A stretch of 7,821 bases of DNA from Gammaproteobacteria bacterium UBA5338 (GCA_002408105.1 DHQM01000116.1:1-7821); one strand, 5' to 3'; counted from the stretch's first letter, positions 1-7,624 are shown. Translations and numbers: made by a program. Notes: a model not told the origin generated them from the letters alone.

Positions 1-344
1 GTCAATCGCGCGCCCACAGCCCCGGCCTCGGCCACGGCGTTGGGCTTGCGCGCGGTCACCGTCACCTGCTGGACGCGGGGTTGCCACTCGAGGATCGCTG
101 CACCCGCCTCAGCCACCAGGGTCTCGACCAGTTGGTACTGACGCTCGTGGACAAGGCCCTGCAAGCGTGCCGCGACCTCCGCGTAGTCGACCGTATCGGT
201 CACCGACTCGCTGGCGGCCGCTTCACTGAAGTCCGTCTCCATCGCCACCTCGATCAGGAGGGGCTGTGGGTTCACGCGCTCAGCCGGCAGGATGCCGATG
301 ATGCAGTGCAGTTGCAGCTGTTCAATCAGGATGGTTCCGCGCAC
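1..344 (-). CDS. folB: Dihydroneopterin aldolase, 3' end cut by the window edge
   Basis: FolB cleaves 7,8-dihydroneopterin to 6-hydroxymethyl-7,8-dihydropterin and glycolaldehyde in cytosolic tetrahydrofolate synthesis. I translated this frame by hand. It starts at a GTG (342-344) and gives 114 complete codons before the edge, so only a few residues of the usual roughly 120 are missing. Residues known to be catalytic or pterin-binding in the E. coli enzyme fall at identical numbers: Glu22, Tyr54 (in DYAE), Glu74 (in LVET) and Lys100 (in RKPNAV). The start is well fixed. An in-frame TGA lies two codons upstream (348-350), and a GGAG sits 8 bases before the GTG. The gene begins 14 bases after the stop of the HAD-Nudix gene, so the two are very probably co-transcribed. 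Some FolB proteins also epimerise dihydroneopterin, which cannot be judged here. Confidence 0.94.
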   Translation of the reverse strand, partial: MRGTILIEQLQLHCIIGILPAERVNPQPLLIEVAMETDFSEAAASESVTDTVDYAEVAARLQGLVHERQYQLVETLVAEAGAAILEWQPRVQQVTVTARKPNAVAEAGAVGARL

Positions 345-352
345 AGGTCAGG

Positions 353-358
353 CTCCGG
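353..358 (-). promoter_or_regulatory. Ribosome binding site of folB
   Basis: On the minus strand the bases read CCGGAG. The GGAG core (353-356) stands 8 bases before the GTG start of folB. It lies directly after the TGA of the HAD-Nudix gene. With the in-frame stop at 348-350 it fixes the non-ATG start and indicates that folB is translated from the same message as the upstream gene. Confidence 0.7.
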
Positions 359-1426
359 TCAATGTGCTGGTCTGTCCTCCAGCCAACCCCGGTCCCGTGC
401 GGCCATGATGGCAGCGCGGGTGGGTTGGTTGAGGTCGAGGTCAAGGGCCTGCTCGACGCCGAACCAGCCGATGTCCTGGGATTCATAGTTGGCGCGCAGT
501 TCAGGGCGGCCCACGACGGTCGAGAAGTAATTGATGAGTAGAAAGTGGCGCGGCACGTGAAATTCGGGGCTCTCCACCGAGTCCAACGCCACCAGCCAGC
601 GCGCATTGTCCAGTCTCAGCCCGGTCTCTTCCCATAGCTCCCGCTTGTACGCGGCCTCCATGGTTTCGCCATAGTCGATCTTGCCCCCGGGCAGGCCGTA
701 CTTGTTGGACCACTTGCGGGTCCGCACCAGCAACACTTCACCGTGGCCGTTGTACACCAGGCCACCCACGGTCGCGATGGCGCGCCGCTCCGTGTTGATG
801 AGTTGCTCCCGATCACAGTGGCGCACCAGGGCCGTGGTGTCTTCGAACCAGTGGTCTGGGCGAGCGTTTTGCAGCTTCTCAGCGCTGCTGTACCCATAGG
901 CCGCAGCGCCCGCCATGCAGCCGGCTGCGTGGGCCGCTTCCAGATCGTGGGGGGTGTCACCGACGAAGAGGGTTTCGTCCGGCGCCCAGCCTTGCTCGCT
1001 CAGCAGCTCCTTGAGCGCCGGGATCTTATCGCCCGCATTGCCACGCACCCGATCCAGGTGAGCCCCAAGGTCATTGCGTTCGATGAGCGCCTCCAGCAAG
1101 CCGATGTCCATGGTGGAAAGCACCGCGGTGCGCACACCACGAAACTGCGCCAGCTCCAGCAACAGGCGCACATGCGGAAACAGCACCGCATCGTCCAGGC
1201 AGCGCCGGTAGGCCGCAAAGAACACCTGGTCCAGCTCAGCCCGTGGCACGGGGCCTGTGTGGCGGTGGTAAAAGCCTTCGACCGGAATGCAAAATTCACG
1301 TCGGTAGGTTTCCGCGTCCAGCGGGCCGGCGCCATAGTGAGCGAGCACTTCGTTGGTGACCGAGAGGGTCAGCGCCTCGTCGTCACACAGGGTTCCAGAC
1401 CAATCCAGGATGAGGTTCCGAATCAT
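359..1426 (-). CDS. HAD-superfamily hydrolase fused to a Nudix hydrolase (355 aa)
   Basis: This protein has two enzyme domains. Residues 1 to about 205 form a HAD hydrolase with a helical C1-type cap: motif I DWSGT with nucleophile Asp8, motif II Ser104 or Thr105, motif III Lys134, and motif IV GDTPHD with Asp157 and Asp161. Residues about 215-350 form a Nudix hydrolase with a perfect box (G248, E254, R262, E263, E266, E267, G269), preceded by KYGLPGG. Nudix enzymes split nucleoside-diphosphate-linked substrates, and HAD phosphatases remove the remaining phosphate. Placed 14 bases before folB, the fusion could convert dihydroneopterin triphosphate to dihydroneopterin in two steps. This is inference. 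Nucleotide house-cleaning or queuosine-nucleotide salvage are alternatives. The second motif I acidic residue is Ser10 instead of Asp. The ATG overlaps the yhhQ stop (ATGA), and no clear Shine-Dalgarno is visible, which fits translational coupling. Confidence 0.9.
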   Translation of the reverse strand: MIRNLILDWSGTLCDDEALTLSVTNEVLAHYGAGPLDAETYRREFCIPVEGFYHRHTGPVPRAELDQVFFAAYRRCLDDAVLFPHVRLLLELAQFRGVRTAVLSTMDIGLLEALIERNDLGAHLDRVRGNAGDKIPALKELLSEQGWAPDETLFVGDTPHDLEAAHAAGCMAGAAAYGYSSAEKLQNARPDHWFEDTTALVRHCDREQLINTERRAIATVGGLVYNGHGEVLLVRTRKWSNKYGLPGGKIDYGETMEAAYKRELWEETGLRLDNARWLVALDSVESPEFHVPRHFLLINYFSTVVGRPELRANYESQDIGWFGVEQALDLDLNQPTRAAIMAARDRGWLEDRPAH

Positions 1427-2163
1427 GTGGTGCGCAGCACCGAAAAATCGCTGTCCATGCGCTCAATGAACCGACGCACGGCAAAGATCGCCAGGTAGCA
1501 AAATGGGGTGTCACAAGCCGCGATCGCGAGTTTGAACAGGTAGATCACTGCCATCACCTGAATGCCTTGAATGAACTCCCACCCGAAGGCGCCGTAGAAC
1601 AGAAACGAATTGACGATGAATGTATCGAGCAGCTGAGACACCATGGTCGAACCATTGTTGCGCAGCCACAGGTGCTTGCCCCGGGTGACCCCGCGCCAGA
1701 AGTGGAACAAGAAATTGTCGGTCAACTGGGCAACCAGGTAAGCAGTCATCGAGCCTGTGACCAGCCACCAGCCGACACCAAAACTCGCCACCCACGCATT
1801 CTGCATGGCCTCGCCGTTGTCGAGCCCCTCGGCGATGGTGGACGTCCAAAACGGCGAGGCGGGTAGCGCAATGGAAATCTGCACGATCACCAGCATCAAC
1901 AAGCTCATGCAAAACCCCATCAGCACCATGCGATCTGCCCGCCGCTTGCCGAAAATTTCCGACACCACGTCGGTGATCAGAAAAGTGAGGGGATAGGTGA
2001 TGATGCCAGCGGTCAGGGTTTCTCCAAACCACACAAAGAGCTTTTGACCGATGATGTTGGTGAGCACCAGCAGCGTGACAAACATCATGGCCAACAAGAC
2101 GTAAACACGTTCGGCCCAGGGCAGCGGCGGCGAAGTCACTTGGTGCGGCTTGGGTGCGGACAT
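1423..2163 (-). CDS. yhhQ: Queuosine precursor transporter, YhhQ family (DUF165/Vut_1)
   Basis: This is an inner-membrane protein of 246 residues, somewhat longer than E. coli YhhQ (about 221). The family imports deazapurine precursors of queuosine (preQ0, preQ1 and, in some members, queuine). About six membrane segments are visible, near residues 20-38, 50-67, 79-99, 126-147, 177-198 and 203-227. Family hallmarks are TNIIGQK (35-41), YPLTFLITDVVSEIFGKRRA (57-76), and the LWLRNNGSTMVSQLLDT stretch before the fifth segment. The N-terminal 18 residues are proline-rich and probably cytoplasmic. The ATG start has GAGG 7 bases upstream. The gene opens a unit with the HAD-Nudix fusion (4-base ATGA overlap) and folB. 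The window contains no other queuosine gene, so exact substrate specificity is unknown. Confidence 0.87.
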   Translation of the reverse strand: MSAPKPHQVTSPPLPWAERVYVLLAMMFVTLLVLTNIIGQKLFVWFGETLTAGIITYPLTFLITDVVSEIFGKRRADRMVLMGFCMSLLMLVIVQISIALPASPFWTSTIAEGLDNGEAMQNAWVASFGVGWWLVTGSMTAYLVAQLTDNFLFHFWRGVTRGKHLWLRNNGSTMVSQLLDTFIVNSFLFYGAFGWEFIQGIQVMAVIYLFKLAIAACDTPFCYLAIFAVRRFIERMDSDFSVLRTT

Positions 2164-2195
2164 GCATCGGCCTCAATCGATGGGCGAAAGTCAGC

Positions 2196-2201
2196 ATTGT
2201 A
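2196..2201 (-). promoter_or_regulatory. Candidate extended -10 promoter for yhhQ / HAD-Nudix / folB
   Basis: On the minus strand the bases read TGG TACAAT, which matches the extended -10 pattern TGn plus a hexamer with five of six consensus bases. A convincing -35 is not visible; the best candidate matches only three of six bases and falls in the preceding hairpin. Extended -10 promoters can work with a poor -35. Transcription would begin near 2189, giving a leader of about 26 bases, too short for a riboswitch. The site lies in the only gap (72 bases) between the hydrolase and yhhQ. Confidence 0.45.
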
Positions 2202-2209
2202 CCAACGCT

Positions 2210-2232
2210 GCGGGCGCCCTCCAGGCACCCGC
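2210..2232 (-). terminator. Hairpin after the alpha/beta hydrolase gene, possible terminator
   Basis: Nine bases at 2224-2232 pair with 2210-2218 across a 5-base loop, with one G-U pair, starting four bases after the hydrolase stop codon. The stem is GC-rich and should be stable, but no run of U follows, so it does not fit a classical intrinsic terminator. It may be a weak or factor-assisted terminator, or a 3'-end stabiliser. It also covers the region where a -35 for yhhQ would lie. Confidence 0.4.
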
Positions 2233-2235
2233 GCC

Positions 2236-3216
2236 TCAGCGATCGAGGTACTGCGCCACGGCGTCGAACATCTGCTCGCGCAGCGGTGCGCTTTCATTCA
2301 CCAGGTGGTGGCGGGCCTCGGGCAAGAAATGCACCTGGGTGCCAGCGAACTTGCGGCCAATGTAGGGGACATTGAAGCGCCAATCCACGGTGCCATCCTG
2401 TTGGCCCTGGATCACCAGCGGGTCCAGTTGCGATGCAGGCAGCCGGTCGAACTGACGCAGCCAGCGCTTCAGCGCAGTCACCCAGGGCACGGCCAGCAGC
2501 CGCGGTTGCAAGGGGTCCGACTCACGCAAGAAGCGCAAAAAATCCGGGTCCCCACTGTTGTCGGAAAACTCCCGCGGCTGCGAATCGACGAAGTACCGAC
2601 CAATGGCGTGCTTCCACCGGTCACGCGCCCAATTGCTGGGCCGCACCAAGGGTGCAAAGAGCACGGTGCTGGCGAACGGGCTGTTGTCCAAGGTGTAGCC
2701 GTGGCGGTTGAGGTGGTACATCCCAACCGCTCCCCCCGTGCTCTGGCCCATCAACACCCAGGGGCGCGTTGAAGCGCCGCGGTGTTCGTGCGCCTCAAGC
2801 AAATCAAGCCCGGCGACGAGGGCCTCATCGTAGTGTTCAAAGCGCTCAATGTGGGCGCGTGGTCCACTGGAGAGCCCATGCCCGGGCAGATCAAAGGCGA
2901 ACACCGAAAAGCCTGCGTCCAGGCAGAACCGAATCAGGTGACGGTAGAGGCCGACGTGATCAAAGTACCCGTGCACCACCACCGCCGTGCCACGGCGTTT
3001 GCTGGAAGGCACCTCCCAGTGGTGCGCCGCGATCGAGAAGACTTCGGTTTCGTAACACCCAAAGTGGTGGGTCAGGTCCGGTTGCTGGGCCTCGAAATCA
3101 ATCCCGTAGTGGGCGAAATAGGCCTGCTCCTGCTCGGTGGGGGCAGGCGGGGTAGCCAGGTCCAGCGGCCGCAGCGCGGCGCGCACCACTTCGGGATCGA
3201 AGCCAATGTGCTCCAC
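2236..3216 (-). CDS. Alpha/beta hydrolase, monoacylglycerol lipase / lysophospholipase type
   Basis: This serine hydrolase of 326 residues belongs to the Hydrolase_4 (serine aminopeptidase S33-like) group, which hydrolyses monoacylglycerols, lysophospholipids or other esters. Visible signs are the oxyanion-hole strand VVVHGYFDHVGLY (79-91), DLPGHGLSSG (109-118), the nucleophile elbow GQSTGG with Ser159, the acid Asp274 in QGQQDGTVD, and His303 in ARHHLVNE. The triad is complete. An N-terminal extension of about 70 residues precedes the core. No signal peptide or membrane segment is evident, so it is probably cytosolic. The start is a GTG, 23 bases after the fba stop, with no strong ribosome binding site and no in-frame ATG, GTG or TTG between them. 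Translation may depend on ribosomes leaving fba. The substrate cannot be named from sequence, and a functional link to the sugar-phosphate genes is not obvious. Confidence 0.88.
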   Translation of the reverse strand: MEHIGFDPEVVRAALRPLDLATPPAPTEQEQAYFAHYGIDFEAQQPDLTHHFGCYETEVFSIAAHHWEVPSSKRRGTAVVVHGYFDHVGLYRHLIRFCLDAGFSVFAFDLPGHGLSSGPRAHIERFEHYDEALVAGLDLLEAHEHRGASTRPWVLMGQSTGGAVGMYHLNRHGYTLDNSPFASTVLFAPLVRPSNWARDRWKHAIGRYFVDSQPREFSDNSGDPDFLRFLRESDPLQPRLLAVPWVTALKRWLRQFDRLPASQLDPLVIQGQQDGTVDWRFNVPYIGRKFAGTQVHFLPEARHHLVNESAPLREQMFDAVAQYLDR

Positions 3217-3239
3217 TCTGCGCCGCCGCTGGGCGGTGT

Positions 3240-4304
3240 TCAGTTCACCCGCGGGTCCAACTCCCCACGGGCGTAACGTTCAAACATGGCTTCGAGCGAC
3301 AGCGGGCGGATGCGGTCGGCTTGCCCCGCGGTGCCAAAGGCTTCGTAGCGCGCTTTGACCACCTCTTTCATCGCGGTCACGGTTTCCTTCAAGTACTTGC
3401 GCGGGTCGAACTCAGCAGGGTTTTTCGCCATGAAGCGGCGAATCGCTCCGGTGGAAGCCAAGCGCAGGTCGGTGTCGATGTTCACCTTGCGCACCCCATA
3501 GCGAATGCCCGCTTGAATCTCTTCGACGGGCACGCCGTAGGTTTCCGGGATCTCTCCCCCGTATTCATTGATGACCGCCAACCACTCTTGGGGTACAGAA
3601 GACGAACCGTGCATCACCAGGTGGGTGTCGGGAATGCGTTCGTGAATCGCTTTGATCCGGTCGATCGCCAGGATGTCCCCCGTGGGTGGGCGGCTGAATT
3701 TGTACGCCCCATGGCTGGTTCCGATCGCGATGGCCAGTGCGTCAACGCCGGTTTCCTTAACAAAATGGGCCGCCTCCTCCGGGTCGGTGAGCATTTGGTC
3801 GTGGGTCAGGGTGCCCGCGGCGCCAATGCCATCCTCCTCGCCAGCCTCACCGGTTTCGAGTGAGCCGAGGCAACCCAGCTCGCCTTCCACCGAAACCCCA
3901 CAGGCGTGGGCCATCTCCACCACGCGGCGGGTCACATCGACATTGTAGGCGTAGTCCATGGGGGTCTTGCCGTCTTCCCCCAGGGACCCGTCCATCATGA
4001 CGGAGGAAAAGCCCAGTTGGATTGAACGCTGGCAAACTGCGGGAGACACCCCGTGGTCCTGGTGCATGACCACGGGAATCTGAGGGAATTCTTCCACCGC
4101 AGCAAGGATCAGGTGGCGCAGAAAGTTCGGCCCGGCGTATTTGCGTGCGCCGGCCGATGCCTGCACGATGACCGGGCTGTTGGTTTCCTCTGCGCCCTCC
4201 ATGATGGCGCGCATTTGCTCCAGGTTGTTGACGTTGAATGCGGGCACCCCGTAGTCGTGCTCGGCGGCGTGGTCCAACAACTGGCGCATGCTGATCAGTG
4301 GCAT
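3240..4304 (-). CDS. fba: Class II fructose-bisphosphate aldolase, Calvin-cycle subtype
   Basis: This enzyme reversibly joins dihydroxyacetone phosphate and glyceraldehyde 3-phosphate. Members of this subtype also make sedoheptulose 1,7-bisphosphate from erythrose 4-phosphate. From the chosen ATG the protein has 354 residues, as expected for the subtype found in autotrophic proteobacteria. The start [10 protein letters not shown] is typical, and AAGGAG lies 7 bases upstream. Class II metal and catalytic residues are visible: Asp83 and His84 in HQDHG, Glu142 in EGELG, EEDG at 156-159, His198 in GTSHG, His232 in MHGSS, and NIDTD at 275-279. The frame stays open to 4622, but that extension overlaps pgk and has no family similarity, so I rejected it. 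The gene follows pgk after 43 bases, with no promoter seen, and is probably part of a tkt-pgk-fba message. Confidence 0.96.
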   Translation of the reverse strand: MPLISMRQLLDHAAEHDYGVPAFNVNNLEQMRAIMEGAEETNSPVIVQASAGARKYAGPNFLRHLILAAVEEFPQIPVVMHQDHGVSPAVCQRSIQLGFSSVMMDGSLGEDGKTPMDYAYNVDVTRRVVEMAHACGVSVEGELGCLGSLETGEAGEEDGIGAAGTLTHDQMLTDPEEAAHFVKETGVDALAIAIGTSHGAYKFSRPPTGDILAIDRIKAIHERIPDTHLVMHGSSSVPQEWLAVINEYGGEIPETYGVPVEEIQAGIRYGVRKVNIDTDLRLASTGAIRRFMAKNPAEFDPRKYLKETVTAMKEVVKARYEAFGTAGQADRIRPLSLEAMFERYARGELDPRVN

Positions 4305-4347
4305 CTGGTTCTCCTTGGTGTGTCGGGCTTCAAGTGGCGCCCAGGGA

Positions 4348-5514
4348 CTACTGGGTACCCGCGCGGGCCTGCAGCATCTCGACGGCGGGCAAGGTCTTGC
4401 CTTCCACATATTCAAGAAACGCGCCGCCGCCCGTTGAAATGTAGGAAATCCGTTCGGCGACGCCAAACTGATCCACCGCTGCCAGGGTATCCCCGCCACC
4501 GGCGATCGAAAACGCCTTGCTGTCGGCAATGGCTTCGGCGAGGGTGTGGGTGCCCGCCGCAAACTGTGGAAACTCGAACACACCGACAGGTCCGTTCCAA
4601 ATGATCGTGCCCGCCTCGGCACAGAGTGCAGCGTAGCGGGCCGCGGTTTCAGGCCCGATGTCGAGGATCATGTCATCGTCGGCGACGGCTGCAACCGGCT
4701 TGATTGTGGCGCTCGCCTGCTCGGAAAATTCCTGGGCCACCACCACATCGGTCGGGAGCGGGATTTCGACACGCTCCATCAACTGTCGAGCGGCCTCGAT
4801 GAGATCCGCCTCACAGAGTGAGCGGCCGATGGGGTGGCCCGCAGCGGCCAAGAAGACATTCGCGATCCCGCCCCCGGGGATGAGCTGGTCCACCACCTGG
4901 GAGAGCGATTCGAGCACGGTGAGCTTGGTGGACACCTTGGCGCCGCCGACCACGGCCAGCAACGGCCGTTCGGGGGCCTGCAGGGCCTTGCCGAGGGCAT
5001 CCAGCTCTGCCGACAACAGGGGCCCGGCACACACCTGCGGCGCCTTGAGGCCCACCCCATGGGTGGACGCCTGGGCCCGGTGCGCCGTGCCAAAGGCATC
5101 CATTACATACAGGTCGCAGAGCCGCGCCATTTTTTCTGAAAGATCCGGGTCATTGGCTTTTTCACCCGGCAAAAACCGCACGTTCTCCAGCAACACCAAC
5201 TGTCCGGGTTCAACCTGAACCCCCTCCAGCCAGTCCTTCTCCAAAGGAACGGGGCGGCCGAGCAATTCACCAAGCCGGTCAGCCACCGGTGCCATTGAAA
5301 GCTCGGGGTCGTATTCCCCTTCCTTGGGCCGACCGAGGTGAGACATCACCAACACGGCCGCCCCGGCATCCAGTGCCTGCCTGAGCGTTGGCAGGGCAGC
5401 CAGCAGCCGGGCATCGCTGGTGACCTTGCCGTTCTTGACCGGTACGTTGAGGTCTTCGCGGATCAGCACCCGCTTGCCCTTGAGGTCGAACTCCTCCATC
5501 CGCGCGAATGCCAT
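4348..5514 (-). CDS. pgk: Phosphoglycerate kinase
   Basis: PGK interconverts 1,3-bisphosphoglycerate + ADP and 3-phosphoglycerate + ATP in glycolysis, gluconeogenesis and the Calvin cycle, in the cytosol. The 388-residue length is normal for bacteria. The substrate-binding residues of the N-terminal domain are all present: Asp21 and Asn23 (REDLNVP), Arg36, His59 and Arg62 (SHLGRP), Arg113 (ENVRF) and Arg146 (AHRA). The nucleotide domain shows GGAKVSTKL (190-198), PGGGIAN (213-219), WNGPVGVFE (306-314) and GGGDT (339-343). The ATG at 5514 has AAGGAG 8 bases upstream, which favours it over the in-frame Met6. The gene lies 79 bases downstream of tkt and 43 bases upstream of fba. The gap and pyk genes that often flank pgk in such clusters are not between these genes. 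Confidence 0.97.
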   Translation of the reverse strand: MAFARMEEFDLKGKRVLIREDLNVPVKNGKVTSDARLLAALPTLRQALDAGAAVLVMSHLGRPKEGEYDPELSMAPVADRLGELLGRPVPLEKDWLEGVQVEPGQLVLLENVRFLPGEKANDPDLSEKMARLCDLYVMDAFGTAHRAQASTHGVGLKAPQVCAGPLLSAELDALGKALQAPERPLLAVVGGAKVSTKLTVLESLSQVVDQLIPGGGIANVFLAAAGHPIGRSLCEADLIEAARQLMERVEIPLPTDVVVAQEFSEQASATIKPVAAVADDDMILDIGPETAARYAALCAEAGTIIWNGPVGVFEFPQFAAGTHTLAEAIADSKAFSIAGGGDTLAAVDQFGVAERISYISTGGGAFLEYVEGKTLPAVEMLQARAGTQ

Positions 5515-5554
5515 GCTGGCTACTCCTTGATATCTCTCGCTGGCTGTGCATCCC

Positions 5555-5579
5555 GCACGGCACCGGTGTGGCGCCGCGC
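5555..5579 (-). other. Hairpin in the tkt-pgk gap
   Basis: Within the 79-base gap between tkt and pgk, ten bases at 5570-5579 pair with 5555-5564 around the loop ACACC. Eight pairs are Watson-Crick and two are G-U in the minus-strand RNA. No U-run follows, so it is not an ordinary terminator. It could mark an RNA processing or stability point that sets different tkt and pgk levels, or partial termination. In such GC-rich DNA a chance stem is possible. Confidence 0.45.
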
Positions 5580-5593
5580 GTGGTGGGTTGCAT

Positions 5594-7591
5594 TCAGTGG
5601 CTGAGTTGGCGCTGTACGGCGTCCACCACCGCTTGCACAGTAAAGCCGAAATGTTGCATCAGTGCAGCCGCGGGCGCAGAAGCACCGAACTGCTCCATCC
5701 CGATGGCTACGCCATCCAGTCCGACCAGGCGGAACCAGGGTTCGGGGTGGGCAGCCTCAATACTGACCCGCACACGCAAGTCCAATGGCAACACTTGCTC
5801 ACGGTAATCGGCCGGCTGGGCCAAAAACCGATCCAAGGAAGGCATGGACACCACCCGCAACGCCACACCCTGGGTCGCCAGTTCGGAGGCTGCGTCCATG
5901 GCCAACTGCAGCTCCGAGCCGGTCGCGATCAGCACCGCGTCGGGGGTGCGTTCGGGCTCATGCAGGATGTATCCGCCCCGTTCAATGTCGGCCAGTTGCT
6001 GCGCGGTGCGCGCCTGCGCGGGCAGCCCCTGCCGGCTGAGTACCAGCGCTGTCGGGCCGGCCTGGTTGGCAATGGCGAACTTCCAAGCCACGGCAGTCTC
6101 CACGGCGTCTGCCGGCCTCCAAGTCGACAGGTTGGGCGTCGCCCGCAGATTGGCGAGCTGCTCGACCGGCTGGTGAGTGGGCCCGTCTTCGCCGAGGCCG
6201 ATCGAGTCGTGGGTGTACACAAAGATCGATCGCTGCTGCATGAGAGCGGCCAGCCGAACCGCATTGCGCGCGTATTCCATGAACACCAGAAAGGTGCCGG
6301 TGTAGGGGATGAACCCACCGTGCAACGCCATGCCGTTGGCGATCGCAGTCATGCCGAACTCGCGCACCCCATAGTAGAGGTAGTTGCCGGATTCCGATGC
6401 CGTGATGGCACGGCTGCCCGACCAGTTGGTGTTGTTGGATCCGGTGAGGTCGGCGGACCCGCCCAACAGCTCCGGCAGGGCCGGAGCAAAGGCCTCCAAG
6501 GCCATTTGGGACGCCTGGCGGGTGGCCGCCTTGACCCCCGCAGCCTGCTGCTCGGCAATGTACCTGTCCGCCAGGTCCGCGAATCGCCTCGGCAGGCGAC
6601 CGGCCATCCGACGCTCGAACTCATCCGCCAACTCGGGGTGGGCGTCTCGGTAGGCGGCGAAGCCGCCGCGCCACTCGGTTTCCTCACGGGCGCCGCGGGT
6701 GCGCGCATCCCAGGCCCTCAGCAGGTCAGGCGGAATTTCAAACGGCGGGTGGCTCCAGCCCAGTTGCTCCCGTGTTGCTGCGACCTCTTCTTCCCCCAGG
6801 GGGGCGCCGTGCACCCCTGCGGTGCCCGCCTTGTGGGGCGAGCCATAGCCGATGACGGTGGTGCAGATGATCAGCGTCGGTCGCTCGTGGTCTGCCTTTG
6901 CCTGCTCAACCGCAGCCTCAATGGCGGCGGGGTCATGGCCATCGATGGGGCCGATCACCTGCCAGCCATAGGCGGCGAAGCGTTGGCTGGTGTCGTCGGT
7001 GAACCAGCCGTCGACTTGGCCGTCGATCGAAATGCCATTGGCGTCATAGAACACCGTCAGCTTGCCGAGCCGATGGGTTCCGGCCAGCGAGCAGACCTCG
7101 TGGGACACCCCTTCCATCAGGCAACCGTCGCCCGCGAATACCCAGGTGCGGTGGTCCACCAGGGTGTGCCCCGTTCGGTTGAAGGTCCGCGCCAGCTGCT
7201 GCTCCGCAAGGGCCATCCCCACAGCGTTGGCCAGCCCTTGCCCCAGCGGACCAGTGGTGGTTTCCACGCCGGGCGTGTGGCCAAATTCAGGGTGCCCGGG
7301 GGTCATGGACCCGAGCTGGCGAAAATTGCGCAACTCGTCCAGGGGCAGGTCGTACCCACTCAGGTACAGCAAGGCGTACAGCAGCATGGAACCGTGGCCG
7401 TTGGACAGGACGAAACGGTCGCGATCGGGCCAGTGGGGGTTGGCGGGGTTGTGGCGCAGGTGCCCACGCCACAGCACCGTGGCAATGTCGGCCATGCCCA
7501 TGGGGGCGCCTGGGTGGCCGGATTTGGCCTGCTGCACCGCATCCATGCTCAGGGCTCGAATCGCGTTCGCAAGGTTGCGGTGGTCGGTCAT
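5594..7591 (-). CDS. tkt: Transketolase
   Basis: Transketolase moves two-carbon ketol units between sugar phosphates (xylulose 5-phosphate, ribose 5-phosphate, erythrose 4-phosphate) using thiamine diphosphate and a divalent metal. It serves the pentose phosphate pathway and the Calvin cycle. The 665-residue length is standard. The N-terminal cofactor domain (about 1-330) shows SGHPG with His26, Asp155 (GDG), Asn185 with Ile187 (DANGI) and His261. The middle domain (about 355-525) shows catalytic Glu411 in YGVREFGM and substrate residues His461, Asp469 and His473. These positions coincide with the E. coli TktA numbering as I recall it. A C-terminal domain of about 130 residues follows. The ATG is preceded by GGGAG at 7 bases. 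It is the first gene of the cluster, with about 230 bases of apparently non-coding DNA upstream. Confidence 0.97.
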   Translation of the reverse strand: MTDHRNLANAIRALSMDAVQQAKSGHPGAPMGMADIATVLWRGHLRHNPANPHWPDRDRFVLSNGHGSMLLYALLYLSGYDLPLDELRNFRQLGSMTPGHPEFGHTPGVETTTGPLGQGLANAVGMALAEQQLARTFNRTGHTLVDHRTWVFAGDGCLMEGVSHEVCSLAGTHRLGKLTVFYDANGISIDGQVDGWFTDDTSQRFAAYGWQVIGPIDGHDPAAIEAAVEQAKADHERPTLIICTTVIGYGSPHKAGTAGVHGAPLGEEEVAATREQLGWSHPPFEIPPDLLRAWDARTRGAREETEWRGGFAAYRDAHPELADEFERRMAGRLPRRFADLADRYIAEQQAAGVKAATRQASQMALEAFAPALPELLGGSADLTGSNNTNWSGSRAITASESGNYLYYGVREFGMTAIANGMALHGGFIPYTGTFLVFMEYARNAVRLAALMQQRSIFVYTHDSIGLGEDGPTHQPVEQLANLRATPNLSTWRPADAVETAVAWKFAIANQAGPTALVLSRQGLPAQARTAQQLADIERGGYILHEPERTPDAVLIATGSELQLAMDAASELATQGVALRVVSMPSLDRFLAQPADYREQVLPLDLRVRVSIEAAHPEPWFRLVGLDGVAIGMEQFGASAPAAALMQHFGFTVQAVVDAVQRQLSH

Positions 7592-7624
7592 ACAGGGCTC
7601 CCAGGGAAAACTAAGGTCATCGCG

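Noticed and set aside
743..1498. A 251-codon plus-strand open frame opposite the HAD-Nudix gene
   Set aside because: It is a shadow of the real gene, with no recognisable motifs. The minus-strand frame has complete HAD and Nudix signatures.
1511..2197. A 228-codon minus-strand frame overlapping yhhQ
   Set aside because: It is a shifted frame of yhhQ with Arg/His-rich sequence. The yhhQ frame shows membrane helices and family motifs.
2164..2235. Possible preQ1 riboswitch upstream of yhhQ
   Set aside because: The predicted leader is only about 26 bases, and I see no preQ1 aptamer pattern (small hairpin with an A-rich tail forming a pseudoknot).
4305..4622. N-terminal extension of the aldolase frame, giving 460 residues
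   Set aside because: The extension overlaps the end of pgk on the same strand and shows no aldolase similarity. The ATG at 4304 has a good ribosome binding site and gives the standard length.
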